From Alphaproteobacteria bacterium (lineage in GTDB: Bacteria; Pseudomonadota; Alphaproteobacteria; ATCC43930; CGMCC-115725): a stretch of 64,000 nucleotides of DNA. Positions 8,933-26,295 of this stretch are shown here, piece after piece (within the stretch, counting starts at the first letter, position 1; each line of letters starts with the position of its first letter). Where the stretch lies: assembly GCA_030041335.1 (NCBI GenBank), contig JASHOB010000149.1, positions 1-64,000 on the forward strand, read 5' to 3'. A program made the position numbers and the translations under genes. A model generated the notes under the pieces. It was not told the DNA's origin, ran no database searches, and saw nothing but the letters and a program-made list of their open reading frames with translations.

Positions 8933-9115
8933 TTCATTGCCTTTGCAAAGGGCTTCGATAAAACACGGTTGGCCTCATCGCCGCTGCAACGATGACTATT
9001 GAAATTCGCTGTCACCTGCTCTTAAGTGGAGCAATTGTGGTGGCGCCGATATCGTCGATAAAAAATGTGCTGGGGGTGATGCGGTCAGAGACGACACGAG
9101 TGGAGGGGGCCGGCG

Positions 9116-9553
9116 ATGACACGGTCAATCCCGAGGATGGCCCAGCCGGGAGACGAAGCTTCTCCCGCCGGCGAAGCCGAGCCGCGCGGCTCCGAGCATA
9201 TTCTTTTCGTGGAAGATGACGAGAATGTGCGCGACGTGGTCTCGGATCTTCTGAGCGAGCTTGGCTACCATGTGATACCGGCTCGCGATGGCAAGGAGGC
9301 GCTCGAACGGCTCGCCGGCGACGCGCCCATCGATTTGCTTTTCACCGACCATGTTCTGCCCAACGGCATCAACGGCCGAGAGCTCGGAAGGCAAGCGACG
9401 GTGCTGCGCCCGGGAATCCGAGTCCTATTGTGCTCGGGCTATGGCAGCCGTGCGCGCACGGAGAGGTTCCCGGTTCTAGCCAAACCCTATCGCCGGCTCG
9501 AGTTGGCGACCGCGATCCGATCCGTGCTCGAGGGCAACCCCGCTTCCCCCTAG
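9116..9553 (+). CDS. Single-domain response regulator (CheY-like receiver)
   Basis: A 145-residue protein with one receiver domain after a 25-residue polar leader. It has the acidic pair in ILFVEDDENVRD, the phosphoacceptor Asp78 in LLFTDHVLPNG, and Lys in VLAKPYRR. There is no output domain, so it would act through protein contact or as a phosphate sink. GGAGGGGG precedes the ATG at the right distance. It sits 258 bases upstream of the giant hybrid kinase, which is the obvious candidate partner. The gap holds no recognisable gene. Confidence 0.85.
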   Translation: MTRSIPRMAQPGDEASPAGEAEPRGSEHILFVEDDENVRDVVSDLLSELGYHVIPARDGKEALERLAGDAPIDLLFTDHVLPNGINGRELGRQATVLRPGIRVLLCSGYGSRARTERFPVLAKPYRRLELATAIRSVLEGNPASP

Positions 9554-9811
9554 CGCGCGGCTGCAACCTTTCGCGTCGCTTCCCGGCGCGGTCGCGGACG
9601 AGCCCGTGCGATGGGCGGTGCGGAGATGGAACAGTTTGCGCGCGAGGGGCGGCAAAGCGTGTTGGGGCCCAATAGCTGCCGGCAGTCGCCGGCACCCGCC
9701 GTCACCAAAGGCGCCATAGAGTTGCCACATTGCAGCCCAGGATAAATCACAAACGAAGCGAACTTTTAGTCACCAGCACTACTACCGGAGCGCTCGACGG
9801 GGAGGACAGAT

Positions 9812-15322
<5,511 letters not shown>

Positions 15323-15340
15323 GCGGGCACGCGACGCGAC

Positions 15341-17056
15341 ATGAGCGACAAGGAACCAGTCAACATTCTCCTCGTCGACGACCAGCCGGCAAAGCTGCTG
15401 AGCTACGCTGCGATCCTGGAGGAGTTGGGCGAGAATCTGATCTCGGCCAGTTCAGGCCGCGAGGCGCTGGAGCATTTGTTGAAAAAAAGCATCGCCGTCG
15501 TCCTGATCGATGTCGTGATGCCGGACCTGGACGGGTTCGAGCTGGCGGCGATGATTCGCGATCATCCGCGCTTTCGGAATACCGCCATTATATTTGTCTC
15601 TGCGGTCGCGATGACCGATCTCGACCGGCTCAAGGGCTACGATTCGGGCGGCGTCGATTATGTTCCGGTGCCGATCGTGCCGGCGCTTCTGCGCGCCAAG
15701 GTCCGAGTCTTTGCCGATCTCTATCGCAAGACCTATCAACTCGAACGCCTCAATTCCGAGCTGGAGCGGCACGTCGAAGAACGGACGGCTCAACTCGCTC
15801 AAGCCAACGCCGATTTGGAGCGGCGTGTCGAACTGCGCACCCTCGAGCGCGAAACGGCGCTTGCGCAGGTGCACCAGATGCAGAAGCTCGAAAGTCTTGG
15901 CCAGCTCACCGGTGGCATTGCCCACGACTTCAACAACTTGCTCATGGCAATTTTGACCAATCTCGATCTGCTCGCGCGCGACATTGCGGCGACGCCACGG
16001 AGCAGGCGCCTGATTGAGGCCGCGATCAAGGCGGCGGAGCGCGGCACGGCTCTTACCAATCGGATGCTAGCCTTCGCCAAACGGCAGGACCTCAAGCCGG
16101 AGATCGTCGACGTCGCGAAACTGGTTGGCGGCATGATCGAAATGCTGCGCAGTTCGATCGGACCCACCATCGACGTTGTCACTGAGTTCCAGGATGGCCT
16201 GGCCCCGGTCCGGGTCGACGCCAACCAGCTGGAGCTCGCGGTTCTGAATTTGGCGCTCAACGCCCGCGACGCCATGCCGATTGGCGGCCGTTTATCGATC
16301 TCGGCGCGACAAGAGCGCGTCGATCGGGACAATGCTCATGGCTTGAGCGCCGGGTCCTATGTCTCGATCGCGGTCGCGGATTCCGGCGTCGGTATGGACG
16401 AGCAGACCTTGAAGCGCGCGCCGGAACCGTTTTTCACCACCAAGGGAGCCGGCAAAGGTACCGGCCTCGGCCTGTCGATGGTCTATGGGTTGGCGGCGCA
16501 GTCGGGCGGCGCCGCCCAGATTGCGAGCGCCATCGGCGGCGGAACGACGGTTCGCGTCTGGCTGCCCGTCGCCGCCGGCGAGCAACCGACCTTTGTCGCG
16601 ACCCAACCCCGGTCGCTCGACCCGGCGACCAAGCATGGCGCGATATTGTTGGTCGATGATGACGAACTGGTTGGCGAAGCCATCGCCACCATGATCCAGG
16701 AATTCGGCCACGAGGTAACGTTTGCCAACTCCGCGGCGCGGGCACTTGAAATCCTCAAGTCGGGCGCGGCCTGCGACCTGGTCATCACCGATCATGCCAT
16801 GCCGAGCATGACCGGCGTCGAATTGGCGCGGCGAATTCGCATGCTCAGGCCCGGGTTGCCGATCGTACTGGCCACCGGCTACGCCAATCTGGCGGGCGCC
16901 GATGCCGACATGAAGCGGCTCACCAAACCGTTCCGGCGCGATGCGCTCGCCGCACTTCTGGCTTCGCTCCTGCCGAGCAGCAGCGCGACGCCTCCGCAGA
17001 TGGCGAAAAGCCCGACCGCCACCGATCGCGATGTGCCGAGCCTTGATCGCGCCTGA
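15341..17056 (+). CDS. Receiver-histidine kinase-receiver hybrid protein
   Basis: Soluble signalling protein of 571 residues. An N-terminal receiver (about 7-120) has Asp57 in [16 protein letters not shown] coiled coil follows (about 125-185, [18 protein letters not shown]), then an HDxxN kinase dimerisation segment with His195 ([14 protein letters not shown]). The ATPase domain has GVGMDEQ and [16 protein letters not shown]-terminal receiver carries Asp484 ([13 protein letters not shown]). The usual FGYD-type coupling is replaced by a leading receiver, so its input is probably phosphate from the giant kinase 18 bases upstream. The two are very likely co-transcribed. Confidence 0.9.
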   Translation: MSDKEPVNILLVDDQPAKLLSYAAILEELGENLISASSGREALEHLLKKSIAVVLIDVVMPDLDGFELAAMIRDHPRFRNTAIIFVSAVAMTDLDRLKGYDSGGVDYVPVPIVPALLRAKVRVFADLYRKTYQLERLNSELERHVEERTAQLAQANADLERRVELRTLERETALAQVHQMQKLESLGQLTGGIAHDFNNLLMAILTNLDLLARDIAATPRSRRLIEAAIKAAERGTALTNRMLAFAKRQDLKPEIVDVAKLVGGMIEMLRSSIGPTIDVVTEFQDGLAPVRVDANQLELAVLNLALNARDAMPIGGRLSISARQERVDRDNAHGLSAGSYVSIAVADSGVGMDEQTLKRAPEPFFTTKGAGKGTGLGLSMVYGLAAQSGGAAQIASAIGGGTTVRVWLPVAAGEQPTFVATQPRSLDPATKHGAILLVDDDELVGEAIATMIQEFGHEVTFANSAARALEILKSGAACDLVITDHAMPSMTGVELARRIRMLRPGLPIVLATGYANLAGADADMKRLTKPFRRDALAALLASLLPSSSATPPQMAKSPTATDRDVPSLDRA

Positions 17057-17130
17057 AGCCTGACGCGCATTTTTCCCCGCTGGCGGGCGTCGCCAATGTC
17101 ACTAACCTCCCAGCATCGCCGGAGGACTGA

Positions 17131-18675
17131 ATGCCACCCGAAGACGTCATCGCCGACAAGAAGCGACCTTATACCGGGGCGGAATATCGCGAGAGCCTGC
17201 GCGACGGCCGCGAGGTCTATATCGACGGTGAGCGGGTCAAAGACGTGACCAGACATCCCGCGTTCTGCAATTCGATCCGATCGCTGTCGCGGCTTTACGA
17301 TTCGCTGCATGAGCCGGCCTGGCACGACAAACTGACGGCGCCCACCGATACCGGCTCCGCCGGCTATACCTTCCGCTATTTTCGCTATCAGCGCTCGCCC
17401 GACGAGATGATCCGAAGCCGCGACGCTATCGCCGATTGGGCGCGCATGACCTACGGCTGGATGGGCCGCACGCCGGACTACAAGGCCGCCTTTACCAACA
17501 CGCTGGGCGCCAACGCCCAGTATTACGGCCGGTTTGCGGATAATGCGCGGCGCTGGTACCGGCGGGCGCAGGAGACGGTGCCGTTCATGAACCACGCCAT
17601 TGTCAATCCGCCGGTCGATCGGCACCTGCCGGCGGAGCAGGTGAAGGACGTGTTCGTGTCGGTCGATCGCGAGACCGACGGCGGCATCATCGTCTCGGGC
17701 GCCAAGGTGGTCGCGACCTCGGCCGCAATGACCCACTATAATTTCATGGGGCAAAGCTCGAAGACCGCCACCGAAGATCTGTCGATGTCGCTGATGTTCC
17801 TGGTGCCGATCGACGCGCCGGGCCTGAAGTTGTTCTGCCGAACTTCCTATGAACGAGCCGCCAAGCTCAACGGCAGCCCCTTTGACTATCCGTTATCGTC
17901 AAGGTTCGATGAAAACGACGCGATTTTCGTGCTCGACCGGGTGTTCGTGCCGTGGGAGGACGTGATCATCTATCGCGATCCCGCGCGAGTCCTTTCGTTT
18001 CATCCGCGCTCGGGCTTCCAGAACGGCTATCTCCTCCAGGGCTGCACCCGCTTCGCGGTAAAGCTCGATTTCTTCTGCGGCCTGCTGGCGAAGGCGCTGC
18101 GCTGCACCGGCGGCGACGAGTCGCGCCTCAACCAGTCGCTCCTGGGCGAGGCGATCGCCTATCGCAACCTGTTCTGGGCCCTGTCGGACGCGATGTGCCA
18201 CAACGCCGAGCCCTGGCCCGGCGGGGTCGCGGGTGCGCTGCTGCCGGAGTCGAAAGCAGCCTACGCCTACCGCGTGTTCGCACCCGACGTCTATCCGCGC
18301 ATTCGCGACATCGTCGAACGCAGCGTCACCTCGGCGCTGATCTATCTGCCGTCCTCGGCCAAGGATTTTGCCAATCCCGCGATCGACCCTTATCTCAAAC
18401 AATATGTCCGGGGCTCCCACGGCATTGGCCATCGCGAGCGCATCAAGATCTTGAAGCTGTTATGGGACGCGACCGGCACCGAGTTCGCCGGCCGGCACGA
18501 ACTTTACGAGCGCAACTACGCCGGCAGTTGGGAGGATGTGCGGATGCAGACCTACCAGTCGGCGACGCGAGCCACCACCCTTGCGGAGATGGAAGCGCTG
18601 GTCGATCAGTGCATGGCCGACTACGACGAAACCGGATGGCGCAATTCTGCCTGGGCGGATGATGAACGATCTTGA
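17131..18675 (+). CDS. 4-hydroxyphenylacetate 3-hydroxylase (HpaB)-family flavin monooxygenase
   Basis: A 514-residue member of the HpaB/PvcC/HpaH group, which resembles acyl-CoA dehydrogenases in fold. These enzymes use FADH2 from a separate reductase to ortho-hydroxylate phenols; some relatives, such as 4-hydroxybutyryl-CoA dehydratase, are not oxygenases. Visible family landmarks are RPYTGAEYRESLRDGREVY at the start and FRYQRSPDEMI, with DRHLPAEQVKDVFVSVDRET and GAKVVATSAAMTHYNFMG in the flavin domain. GGAGG precedes the ATG. No small flavin reductase (HpaC) is adjacent, so the reductant partner is elsewhere. It overlaps the amidase start by one base, which suggests a joint pathway. Confidence 0.88.
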   Translation: MPPEDVIADKKRPYTGAEYRESLRDGREVYIDGERVKDVTRHPAFCNSIRSLSRLYDSLHEPAWHDKLTAPTDTGSAGYTFRYFRYQRSPDEMIRSRDAIADWARMTYGWMGRTPDYKAAFTNTLGANAQYYGRFADNARRWYRRAQETVPFMNHAIVNPPVDRHLPAEQVKDVFVSVDRETDGGIIVSGAKVVATSAAMTHYNFMGQSSKTATEDLSMSLMFLVPIDAPGLKLFCRTSYERAAKLNGSPFDYPLSSRFDENDAIFVLDRVFVPWEDVIIYRDPARVLSFHPRSGFQNGYLLQGCTRFAVKLDFFCGLLAKALRCTGGDESRLNQSLLGEAIAYRNLFWALSDAMCHNAEPWPGGVAGALLPESKAAYAYRVFAPDVYPRIRDIVERSVTSALIYLPSSAKDFANPAIDPYLKQYVRGSHGIGHRERIKILKLLWDATGTEFAGRHELYERNYAGSWEDVRMQTYQSATRATTLAEMEALVDQCMADYDETGWRNSAWADDERS

Positions 18676-20114
18676 TGGCGGCAAACGACATCATCGAGCT
18701 CGATGCCGCAGCACTGTCGCGCGCGATCGCGACGCGCGGCATTTCGTGCGTCGAGGTGATGAATGCCTATCTCGATTGCATCGAACGGCTCAACCCTGAG
18801 GTCAACGCGATTGTGTCATTGCGCGACCGCGCTAGCCTCATCGTCGAGGCACGGACGCGTGACGACCAGATCGCGCGCGGAGAGCCTCTCGGGCCGTTGC
18901 ATGGTTTTCCCCATGCCGTCAAGGATCTGGTGCTGACCGCCGGTATCCGCACCACCTTCGGCTCGCCGCTATTCCGCAACTTTGTCCCCGACCACGATTC
19001 GATCATGGTCGAGCGGTTAAGGCGTGCGGGCGCGATCATAATCGGCAAGACCAATACGCCGGAGTTCGGGCTGGGTTCGCACACTTTCAACGAGGTCTTT
19101 GGCGCTACCCGCAACGCCTACGATCAAACCCGCAGCGCCGGCGGTTCGAGCGGCGGCGCCGCAGTCGCACTGGCGTTGCGGATGCTGCCGCTCGCCGACG
19201 GCAGCGACTATGCGGGCTCCCTGCGTAACCCCGCCGCCTGGAACAATATCTTCTCGCTACGACCGTCGCCGGGCTTGGTGCCGGCGGAGCTGCCCGACCT
19301 GTTCTTTCCCTCGCCCGGCGTGCTTGGTCCGATGGCGCGTACGGTATCCGATCTCGCGCTGCTGCTGTCGATACAAGCGGGTTACGATCGCCGCGTTCCG
19401 TCTTCGCTGCCGGTCGATCCGGCGATCTTCACCACCGCGCTCGGCGACGAAATCAAAGGTGCGCGCATCGCCTGGTGTGGCGATTTCGGCGGCCGCATAC
19501 CGTTCGAGCCGGGCGTGCTCGAATTGTGCGAGGCGGCGACCCGCGTGTTCACCGAGTTGGGTTGCATCGTCGAAGCGGCAGCCCCGGCTTATCCGCTCGA
19601 CCGCTTATGGCGCGATTTCGTCACCTTGCGATCGTGGCACATCGCATCGGGCGACGCGGCTTTTTATCGCGATGCGTCAAAGCGAGCGCTGCTCAAACCG
19701 GAGTTGATCTGGGAAATCGAACGCGGGTTGGCCTTGACGGGACAAGATGTCGCGGAGGCGTCGATCGGGCGTAGCGACTGGTATCGCGCGATGGTGCGCT
19801 TTTTTTCGGCTTATGACTTCGTTTTGGTGCCATCGGCTCAGCTCTTTCCGTTCCCGGTCGAATGGCGGTGGCCGCGGGAGGTCGCAGGCAGACCCATGGA
19901 GACCTATCATCGCTGGATGGAAACTAACATCCTCATCACCATGAGCGGTTGCCCGGCGCTCAACGTGCCGGTCGGATTTGACTCGCGCGGGTTGCCGATG
20001 GGAATGCAACTCGTGGCGCCCATCGGTGGTGAGCGGCATCTGCTGCAATTGGCCCAAGCCTACGACCAGGCTACGCGATGGACGCGGCTTCAACCGGGCG
20101 TGCGCAGCCGGTAG
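18675..20114 (+). CDS. Amidase, amidase-signature family
   Basis: Cytoplasmic hydrolase of about 479 residues. The Ser-cisSer-Lys triad is visible: Lys83 in HGFPHAVKDL, the serines of RSAGGSSGGAAVAL (158/159), and the nucleophile Ser182 in GSDYAGSLRNPA, where the usual GGS is AGS. The family hydrolyses amides, including aryl amides, and also includes GatA; the lack of GatB/C neighbours argues against tRNA amidation. The ATG at 18675 shares one base with the stop of the HpaB-like gene (TGATG), so the two are translationally coupled. The substrate is unknown but probably belongs to the same pathway. Confidence 0.88.
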   Translation: MAANDIIELDAAALSRAIATRGISCVEVMNAYLDCIERLNPEVNAIVSLRDRASLIVEARTRDDQIARGEPLGPLHGFPHAVKDLVLTAGIRTTFGSPLFRNFVPDHDSIMVERLRRAGAIIIGKTNTPEFGLGSHTFNEVFGATRNAYDQTRSAGGSSGGAAVALALRMLPLADGSDYAGSLRNPAAWNNIFSLRPSPGLVPAELPDLFFPSPGVLGPMARTVSDLALLLSIQAGYDRRVPSSLPVDPAIFTTALGDEIKGARIAWCGDFGGRIPFEPGVLELCEAATRVFTELGCIVEAAAPAYPLDRLWRDFVTLRSWHIASGDAAFYRDASKRALLKPELIWEIERGLALTGQDVAEASIGRSDWYRAMVRFFSAYDFVLVPSAQLFPFPVEWRWPREVAGRPMETYHRWMETNILITMSGCPALNVPVGFDSRGLPMGMQLVAPIGGERHLLQLAQAYDQATRWTRLQPGVRSR

Positions 20115-20782
20115 CCGACCCCGGATTCCGTCTGAATGAATTGCGGCTGTGCCGGATCCGCTTCGATCTTCTGGCGCAAGCTGCGGATCGCCACCCGAAG
20201 ATACTGGGCATCTTCGGCATGCGCCGGACCCCATACTTGGGTCAAGATTTGACGATGTGTCAGCACCTTGCCGGCGTGGGCGACCAGCAACGTCAGCACG
20301 TCATATTCCCTGGGCGATAGTTTGATTTCCTGGCCGCGCAATTTCACGATTCGGCGCACGAGATCGACCGACAGATCGCCCGATACAAAAACCGGCTGTT
20401 CGCCTTGGGCCTGAAAACGGTGACGCAAGGCAGTGCGCACGCGCGCGATCAATTCCTCCATGCCGAAGGGCTTGGTTATGTAATCGTCGGCGCCGAGATC
20501 GAGCGCCGCGACCTTGCCGCGTTCGTCGTCGCGCACCGACAGAACGAGGATCGGCAGGTCGCCCGAGGCACGCAGACGGCGAATGACCTCGATCCCGTCC
20601 ATGTCCGGCAATCCCAAATCGAGGATCGCGAGATCGGGCTTGTCGCGCCCGATCGCGGCAACCGCCGCCCCGGCATTCTCCGCCTCGACGACGGCAAAAT
20701 TCTGCGCCGTCAGGCTGGTGCGTAGAAAGCGCCGAATCGCCGGCTCGTCATCGACGATCAGAATTGTCGTCCGTTTGTTCAT
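20090..20782 (-). CDS. kdpE: Response regulator KdpE
   Basis: OmpR-class response regulator of 230 residues. The receiver has ILIVDDEP and phosphoacceptor Asp55 ([13 protein letters not shown]). The C-terminal winged helix has [20 protein letters not shown] and a recognition helix near [14 protein letters not shown]. It activates kdp transcription under potassium limitation. The ATG at 20782 ([13 protein letters not shown]) was chosen over a longer in-frame start because the receiver begins there. The gene overlaps the end of kdpD by 35 bases. Its 3' end overlaps the convergent amidase gene by 25 bases. Confidence 0.92.
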   Translation of the reverse strand: MNKRTTILIVDDEPAIRRFLRTSLTAQNFAVVEAENAGAAVAAIGRDKPDLAILDLGLPDMDGIEVIRRLRASGDLPILVLSVRDDERGKVAALDLGADDYITKPFGMEELIARVRTALRHRFQAQGEQPVFVSGDLSVDLVRRIVKLRGQEIKLSPREYDVLTLLVAHAGKVLTHRQILTQVWGPAHAEDAQYLRVAIRSLRQKIEADPAQPQFIQTESGVGYRLRTPG

Positions 20783-23477
20783 CGAGCTCACGAGGTGCGG
20801 CCGGCTGTGCCGGCAGGGTGACGGTGAACACCGCGCCAGACCGGTCGCTGCGGTTGGCGGCGGTGATGGTGCCGCCCATGGCAGCGATGAAGCCGCGGCT
20901 GATCGCCAGACCGAGGCCGGTGCCGGCGCGCTGACGGTCCTGGGCTTGGACGCGATAGAATTTGTCGAAAATGCGCTCGACATCTTCGGGTGGAATGCCG
21001 GGTCCTTCGTCAATGACCGAGACCAAGATCATTTCGCCGACGACGCGGGCGCGCACCGTGATCAAGGTGCCCGCCGGCGCGTATTTCGCTGCATTGTCGA
21101 GGAGATTGAATAGTACCTGCTCGAACAACAGGTAGTCGAGGCGCACCATCGGCAGGTCGGCCGCGAGGTCGACATCGACGCGGTGATCGGCGAGGAAGCG
21201 GCGGGCGCGCTGCAGGGCAGTGCCGACGATCTCACCGACGTCAACCATCGCCGGTTTCAATTCGATTGCACCGGATTCGAGCCGGGTCATGTCAAGAAGA
21301 TTGCCGATAAAGCGGTTGAGCCGTTCCGCCTCGGTCTCAATCGTCGCCATCAGCTCCGCGCGCACGGCACCGTCGTAACTGTCGCCGAAACCACGCAACG
21401 AGGTGAGGGCGCCGATAATCGAGGCGAGCGGCGTGCGCAGATCATGGCTGATCGAAGTGAGGAGCGCGGAGCGAAGCCGCTCGGTCTCGGCGGTCATCCG
21501 GGCGCCGGCGATATCGGCGGTAAGGGTGATACGCTCGATGGCGATCGCCGCCTGGTCGGCGAGCGCGTCGAGCAGGCGGCGGGCATCCGGCGTCAGCAGC
21601 GGTCCGGGCTCATCACGATCGATGCCGAGAACGCCGATCGGTCCGCCGCCGGTCCTTAGCGGCAGGAACAAGCGTTTGGCGCCAGGGAGCGTGTCCGCAC
21701 CGCGTCCCGCGGCGCGACTATGTTCCCAGGTCCAGCGCGCGGCGGCGAGATCGGCCTGATCCAGTTCATCCTCGGGCGGGTAGCCGGCCTTCACCTCGAT
21801 GCCTTGCACGGACGGCATCAAAATCACGACATGCAGCTTCAGCATATGCGCAATCTGGTAGACCGTGGCCCACAGCAGATCATCGAGCGAGCCGATGGCC
21901 GCGAGCTTGCGGCTGAAACCGAACAGCTCCTCGTTGGTGCGGGCTCGCGCCCGCGCCGCGACCAGCTGATTGCGCGCCCGGCCCGCGACATTGCTGGCAA
22001 GAATGGCAACCACCAGAAAGAAAAATAGCGCCACCACATTTTCAGGATCGGCGATGGTGAAGGTGTAGACCGGCGGCAAGAAGAAGAAATTATAGGCGAG
22101 CACGCTTACGCCACAGGCGAACAATGACGGAAACAGACCGAAGCGCACCGCCGAGATCAGGATGCCGGTCAGAAACACCAACGAAATGCTGGCGGGCCTG
22201 AGGGATTGTTGCAACACCATGCCGACCCCGACCGCTACTGCGACAATAGCCACCGTGACCGCATAAGGGATCGGATCGAAATTGCCCCCCGATTGCGTCG
22301 CCACTTGACCTTCGCTCGGCGCCGCTTCCTCGTTACCACTAATGACGTGGACGCTGATATTTGCCGTGCGGCGGACCAGCTCATGGACGACCGAGCCGTG
22401 GAGAATCTCGAACCAGCGCGAGCGTTCGGATTTGCCGATCACGATCTGCGTGATGTTATTCTCGCAGGCGTAGCGAACCACCTCGTCGGCGATCCGGTCG
22501 CCGGGCAGCGTGACGGCCTCGCCCCCGAGTCGTTCGGCAAAGCGCAATGAATCGGCGACGCGGTCGCGCTGCGCATCCGACAATTTCTGCGTTCTCGCCG
22601 TCTCGACATAAAGCGCCGTAAACGGCGCATGCAGCCGATCGGAAAATCTCTTCGCGTAGCGGATGAGACCAAGGCTGGAAGGAAACTCGTTAACGCAGAC
22701 CAGCACGCGATCGCCGGCGGCCCAGGGCCCGCTGATGGCGTGCGCCTGCATATAGCGCAGCATCTGGTCGTCAACGCGTTGGGCGGTACGGCGCAACGCG
22801 AGTTCACGTAATGCGGTAAGGTTGCCCGGCTTGAAATAGTGGCTGACGGCACGGTCGGCCTGATGCGGGACATAGACCTTGCCTTCCTTCAGGCGCTGGA
22901 TCAGCTCATCGGGCGCAAGGTCGATGATCTCGATGTCGTCGGCGCGATCGAGGATGCTGTCGGGCACGGTCTCGCGGACGCGGATGCGCGTGATTTGCGC
23001 GACCACGTCGTTGAGGCTCTCAACATGCTGAATGTTCAGCGTCGAGTAGACATCGATGCCGGCTGCCAGCAATTCCTCGACATCAAGATAGCGCTTGGGA
23101 TGACGCCCGCCCGGTGCGTTGGTATGGGCGAGCTCGTCTACAAGGACGAGGCGCGGATGCCGCGCCAGAATCGCGTCGAGGTCCATTTCGTCGAGTGCGC
23201 GGCCGCGATAATCGATGTGCCGGCGGGGCACCACCTCCAGGCCTTCGAGCAACGCTTCCGTCTCGCGGCGGCCGTGAGTCTCGACGACCCCGACAACCAC
23301 ATCGACGCCTTCGCGGCGTCGCGCCTGCGCCGCCGTCAGCATCTCGTAGGTCTTGCCGACGCCGGGCGCGGCACCGAGGAAAATCTTAAGCCGACCACGC
23401 GCTTCCCGCGCCGCGGCCTCGAGCAGGGCGTCGGGCGACGGCCGCTTTTCCGTGCGGTCGCGATCGAGTTCGGTCAT
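20748..23477 (-). CDS. kdpD: Sensor histidine kinase KdpD
   Basis: Membrane sensor kinase of 909 residues that controls kdp expression in response to potassium and ionic strength. It has the KdpD N-terminal domain with Walker [10 protein letters not shown] (about 35-43) and [15 protein letters not shown] universal-stress-protein domain follows ([17 protein letters not shown]), then four clustered hydrophobic segments (about 405-500) and a GAF region. HisKA carries the phosphoacceptor in [14 protein letters not shown], and the ATPase domain has DEGPGIPP and [12 protein letters not shown]. Length and order match E. coli KdpD. It starts 19 bases after kdpC. Confidence 0.95.
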   Translation of the reverse strand: MTELDRDRTEKRPSPDALLEAAAREARGRLKIFLGAAPGVGKTYEMLTAAQARRREGVDVVVGVVETHGRRETEALLEGLEVVPRRHIDYRGRALDEMDLDAILARHPRLVLVDELAHTNAPGGRHPKRYLDVEELLAAGIDVYSTLNIQHVESLNDVVAQITRIRVRETVPDSILDRADDIEIIDLAPDELIQRLKEGKVYVPHQADRAVSHYFKPGNLTALRELALRRTAQRVDDQMLRYMQAHAISGPWAAGDRVLVCVNEFPSSLGLIRYAKRFSDRLHAPFTALYVETARTQKLSDAQRDRVADSLRFAERLGGEAVTLPGDRIADEVVRYACENNITQIVIGKSERSRWFEILHGSVVHELVRRTANISVHVISGNEEAAPSEGQVATQSGGNFDPIPYAVTVAIVAVAVGVGMVLQQSLRPASISLVFLTGILISAVRFGLFPSLFACGVSVLAYNFFFLPPVYTFTIADPENVVALFFFLVVAILASNVAGRARNQLVAARARARTNEELFGFSRKLAAIGSLDDLLWATVYQIAHMLKLHVVILMPSVQGIEVKAGYPPEDELDQADLAAARWTWEHSRAAGRGADTLPGAKRLFLPLRTGGGPIGVLGIDRDEPGPLLTPDARRLLDALADQAAIAIERITLTADIAGARMTAETERLRSALLTSISHDLRTPLASIIGALTSLRGFGDSYDGAVRAELMATIETEAERLNRFIGNLLDMTRLESGAIELKPAMVDVGEIVGTALQRARRFLADHRVDVDLAADLPMVRLDYLLFEQVLFNLLDNAAKYAPAGTLITVRARVVGEMILVSVIDEGPGIPPEDVERIFDKFYRVQAQDRQRAGTGLGLAISRGFIAAMGGTITAANRSDRSGAVFTVTLPAQPAAPRELDEQTDDNSDRR

Positions 23478-23496
23478 TCCCCCACTTTAGCGCGAA

Positions 23497-24102
23497 TCAA
23501 TGGCCTTGGAGAGCATCAAGAGACAGGTTGAGCCTCAGCACATTGACCCGCGGCTCGCCGAGTATGCCCAGGGTCCGGCCCGACGTCGCGGCGGCGACCA
23601 AGGCGCGGACCCGGTCTTCGCTTAGGCCACGCGCCTTGGCCACGCGCGGCACCTGGAACGCGGCCGCTGCCGGCGTGATGTCGGGATCCAGTCCGCTTGC
23701 CGAGGTCGTCACCAGATCGACCGGGATCGGCGTGTTCGGGTTTTCTGCCTTAAGCTTCGCGGCATCGTCCTTGATGCGGTCGATCAGCGGCTTTGCCGTC
23801 GGTCCAAGGTTCGACCCGGAAGAATTGTCGGCGGCATAAGGAACCGAGATCGTCTTCGACGGATCCTTCGGATCGGGCTCGGTCGTCGCCGAGGGCCGGC
23901 CGTGGAAGTATTTGGCGCTGGTGAAATTCTGGCCGATCAGCTCCGAGCCGACGATCTTGCCGTTCTTCTCGATCAGGCTGCCCTGCGCCTGATAGGGAAA
24001 AATTGTTTCTGCGATGCCGGTGATGGCGAGCGGATAGGCGAGTCCGGTGATCACCGTCATGACGACGATCATCACAAGGGCGGGACGGATTTGTCTGAGC
24101 AT
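23497..24102 (-). CDS. kdpC: Potassium-transporting ATPase subunit C (KdpC)
   Basis: A 201-residue subunit with one N-terminal membrane helix ([21 protein letters not shown]) and a soluble domain. It shows typical KdpC motifs: [20 protein letters not shown], then [30 protein letters not shown] and the C-terminal [12 protein letters not shown]. It stabilises the KdpA-KdpB complex and raises potassium affinity. It lies between kdpB (17 bases upstream) and kdpD. Confidence 0.95.
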   Translation of the reverse strand: MLRQIRPALVMIVVMTVITGLAYPLAITGIAETIFPYQAQGSLIEKNGKIVGSELIGQNFTSAKYFHGRPSATTEPDPKDPSKTISVPYAADNSSGSNLGPTAKPLIDRIKDDAAKLKAENPNTPIPVDLVTTSASGLDPDITPAAAAFQVPRVAKARGLSEDRVRALVAAATSGRTLGILGEPRVNVLRLNLSLDALQGH

Positions 24103-24119
24103 AGTGGCGGTCCTCCTCC

Positions 24120-26267
24120 TCAGGCGAGACCGATCGATGTGACGATCAGATCGATGACTTTAATGCCGATAAACGGCACGACGATGCCGCCGGCGCCGTA
24201 GAGCCAAAGATTGCGCCGCAAGATACTTGCAGCACCGGTCGGGCGATAGCGGACGCCCCGCAGGCTCAAGGGAATGAGCGCGATGATGATTAGCGCGTTG
24301 AAGATGATCGCAGACAGAATGGCACTTTCCGGATTCCTCAATTGCATCACGTTGAGGATCGCGAGCTGCGGGTAGAAGGCGGCAAACATCGCCGGGATGA
24401 TCGCGAAATACTTCGCAACATCGTTGGCGATCGAGAAGGTCGTGAGCGCACCGCGCGTCATCAGCAATTGCTTGCCGATGGCGACGATCTCGATCAGCTT
24501 AGTCGGATCGCTGTCGAGGTCGACCATGTTGCCTGCTTCACGCGCTGCCATGGTGCCGGTATTCATGGCAACACCGACATCGGCCTGGGCCAACGCGGGC
24601 GCATCGTTGGTGCCGTCTCCGCACATCGCGACCAGCTTGCCCTTGGCTTGCTCGTCGCGGATCAATTTAAGCTTCGCTTCAGGTGTGGCTTGGGCCAGAA
24701 AATCATCGACGCCCGATTCGGCGGCGATCGCCGCAGCGGTCAATGGATTGTCGCCGGTAATCATGACCGTGCGGATCCCCATCTGACGCAGCTCGGCAAA
24801 ACGGTCGCGGATGCCGCCTTTCACGATGTCTTTCAAATGGATGACGCCGAGGAGCTTGCCGTTCTTGGCGACCGCGAGCGGCGTACCGCCTGATTTTGCG
24901 ATACGTTCGGCCATGGCGTTGAGATCGCGCACGTTGCCATAAGAGCCCAGACTGCGCTGGTCGAGGGTGACGCTGCCTTGGCTGGCCGCGGCCACCAGCC
25001 CGGGATGGACATGGGCCAGCACGGCGTCAACCGCGCCCTTGCGAATCGAGAGTCCGCCGCCATCGATGCCGCTGATCCGCGTCTGCGCCGAGAAGGGAAT
25101 GAAGCGCGCGTTCAGGGTCGTCATGTCGCGGCTGCGAATACCGTATTTATCCTTGGCAAGCACGACGATGGAACGGCCTTCCGGAGTCTCGTCCGACAGC
25201 GACGCGAGCTGCGCCGCATCGGCGAGCTCGCGCTCGTCGACCCCCGGAAGCGGCAGGAACTCGGTCGCCTGACGATTGCCGAGCGTGATGGTGCCGGTCT
25301 TATCCAAAAGCAGCGTGTCGACATCGCCGGCGGCCTCGACCGCGCGGCCCGACATGGCGAGCACGTTGAAGCGCACCAACCGGTCCATGCCCGCGATGCC
25401 GATCGCGGAAAGCAGCGCGCCGATAGTAGTGGGGATCAGCGTCACGAACAGCGCGATCAGGACCACCACCGACACCGCGCCGCCGGCATAGCTGGCAAAG
25501 CTCGGGATCGTGACCGTGGCGAAGACGAAAATGATGGTCATGCCGGCGAGCAGAATATTGAGCGCGATCTCGTTGGGCGTCTTTTGGCGCACCGCGCCTT
25601 CGACCAGCGCGATCATGCGGTCGAGGAAGGTCGAACCCTGGGCCGCCGTGATCCGCACCTTGAGCCAATCGGAGGTGACGCGCGTGCCACCGGTAACGGC
25701 CGAACGGTCGCCGCCGCTTTCGCGGATCACGGGCGCCGATTCGCCGGTAATGGCCGATTCGTCGACCGACGCGATGCCCTCGATGACGTCACCATCGCTC
25801 GGGACGTAATCGCCCGTCTCCACCAGCACGACATCGCCTTGCTTGAGTTCGGCGGCTGGCACTTGTTCGAATTTAGCGCCGCTGGCGTCGGCAAGGCGCT
25901 TCGCCATCGTTTCCGTCCGCATGCGGCGCAGCGTATCCGCCTGCGCCTTGCCGCGGCCTTCCGCCACCGCCTCGGCAAAGTTCGCGAACAGTACGGTAAA
26001 CCACAGCCACAGGGTGATCTGACCCGAGAACAGCGGATGGGTGCCGATCACCTTCGTGCCGCCGGTGATCAGATCGCGGACAAAGAAGATCGTGGTCAGC
26101 ACGGACACGATCTCCACCACGAACATCACCGGATTCCGCATCAGCGTTCGCGGATTGAGCTTGCGGAATGCCGCGCCGATCGCGGGCACGATCAGGTTGC
26201 GTTCGAACAGCGGCAGCGGTTGCAGGCTGCGCTTGTAGAGGATCGACTGTTCGGTCTGGAGCGCCAT
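24120..26267 (-). CDS. kdpB: Potassium-transporting P-type ATPase subunit B (KdpB)
   Basis: Catalytic P-type ATPase subunit of 715 residues, about 30 longer than E. coli KdpB; most of the extra length seems to be N-terminal. The phosphorylation motif DKTGT carries Asp322. The actuator motif is [10 protein letters not shown], the nucleotide-domain motif is near [10 protein letters not shown], and the hinge is [23 protein letters not shown] hydrolysis drives potassium import through KdpA in the inner membrane. It lies 28 bases after kdpA. Confidence 0.96.
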   Translation of the reverse strand: MALQTEQSILYKRSLQPLPLFERNLIVPAIGAAFRKLNPRTLMRNPVMFVVEIVSVLTTIFFVRDLITGGTKVIGTHPLFSGQITLWLWFTVLFANFAEAVAEGRGKAQADTLRRMRTETMAKRLADASGAKFEQVPAAELKQGDVVLVETGDYVPSDGDVIEGIASVDESAITGESAPVIRESGGDRSAVTGGTRVTSDWLKVRITAAQGSTFLDRMIALVEGAVRQKTPNEIALNILLAGMTIIFVFATVTIPSFASYAGGAVSVVVLIALFVTLIPTTIGALLSAIGIAGMDRLVRFNVLAMSGRAVEAAGDVDTLLLDKTGTITLGNRQATEFLPLPGVDERELADAAQLASLSDETPEGRSIVVLAKDKYGIRSRDMTTLNARFIPFSAQTRISGIDGGGLSIRKGAVDAVLAHVHPGLVAAASQGSVTLDQRSLGSYGNVRDLNAMAERIAKSGGTPLAVAKNGKLLGVIHLKDIVKGGIRDRFAELRQMGIRTVMITGDNPLTAAAIAAESGVDDFLAQATPEAKLKLIRDEQAKGKLVAMCGDGTNDAPALAQADVGVAMNTGTMAAREAGNMVDLDSDPTKLIEIVAIGKQLLMTRGALTTFSIANDVAKYFAIIPAMFAAFYPQLAILNVMQLRNPESAILSAIIFNALIIIALIPLSLRGVRYRPTGAASILRRNLWLYGAGGIVVPFIGIKVIDLIVTSIGLA

Positions 26268-26295
26268 GACGTATGTCCTTCGACGAAAGAGCGCG

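Noticed and set aside
8940-8951. Perfect 12-base palindrome CCTTTGCAAAGG after the MocR gene
   Set aside because: It has no loop and no T-run, so a terminator is unlikely, and a 12-base palindrome alone is weak evidence for a binding site.
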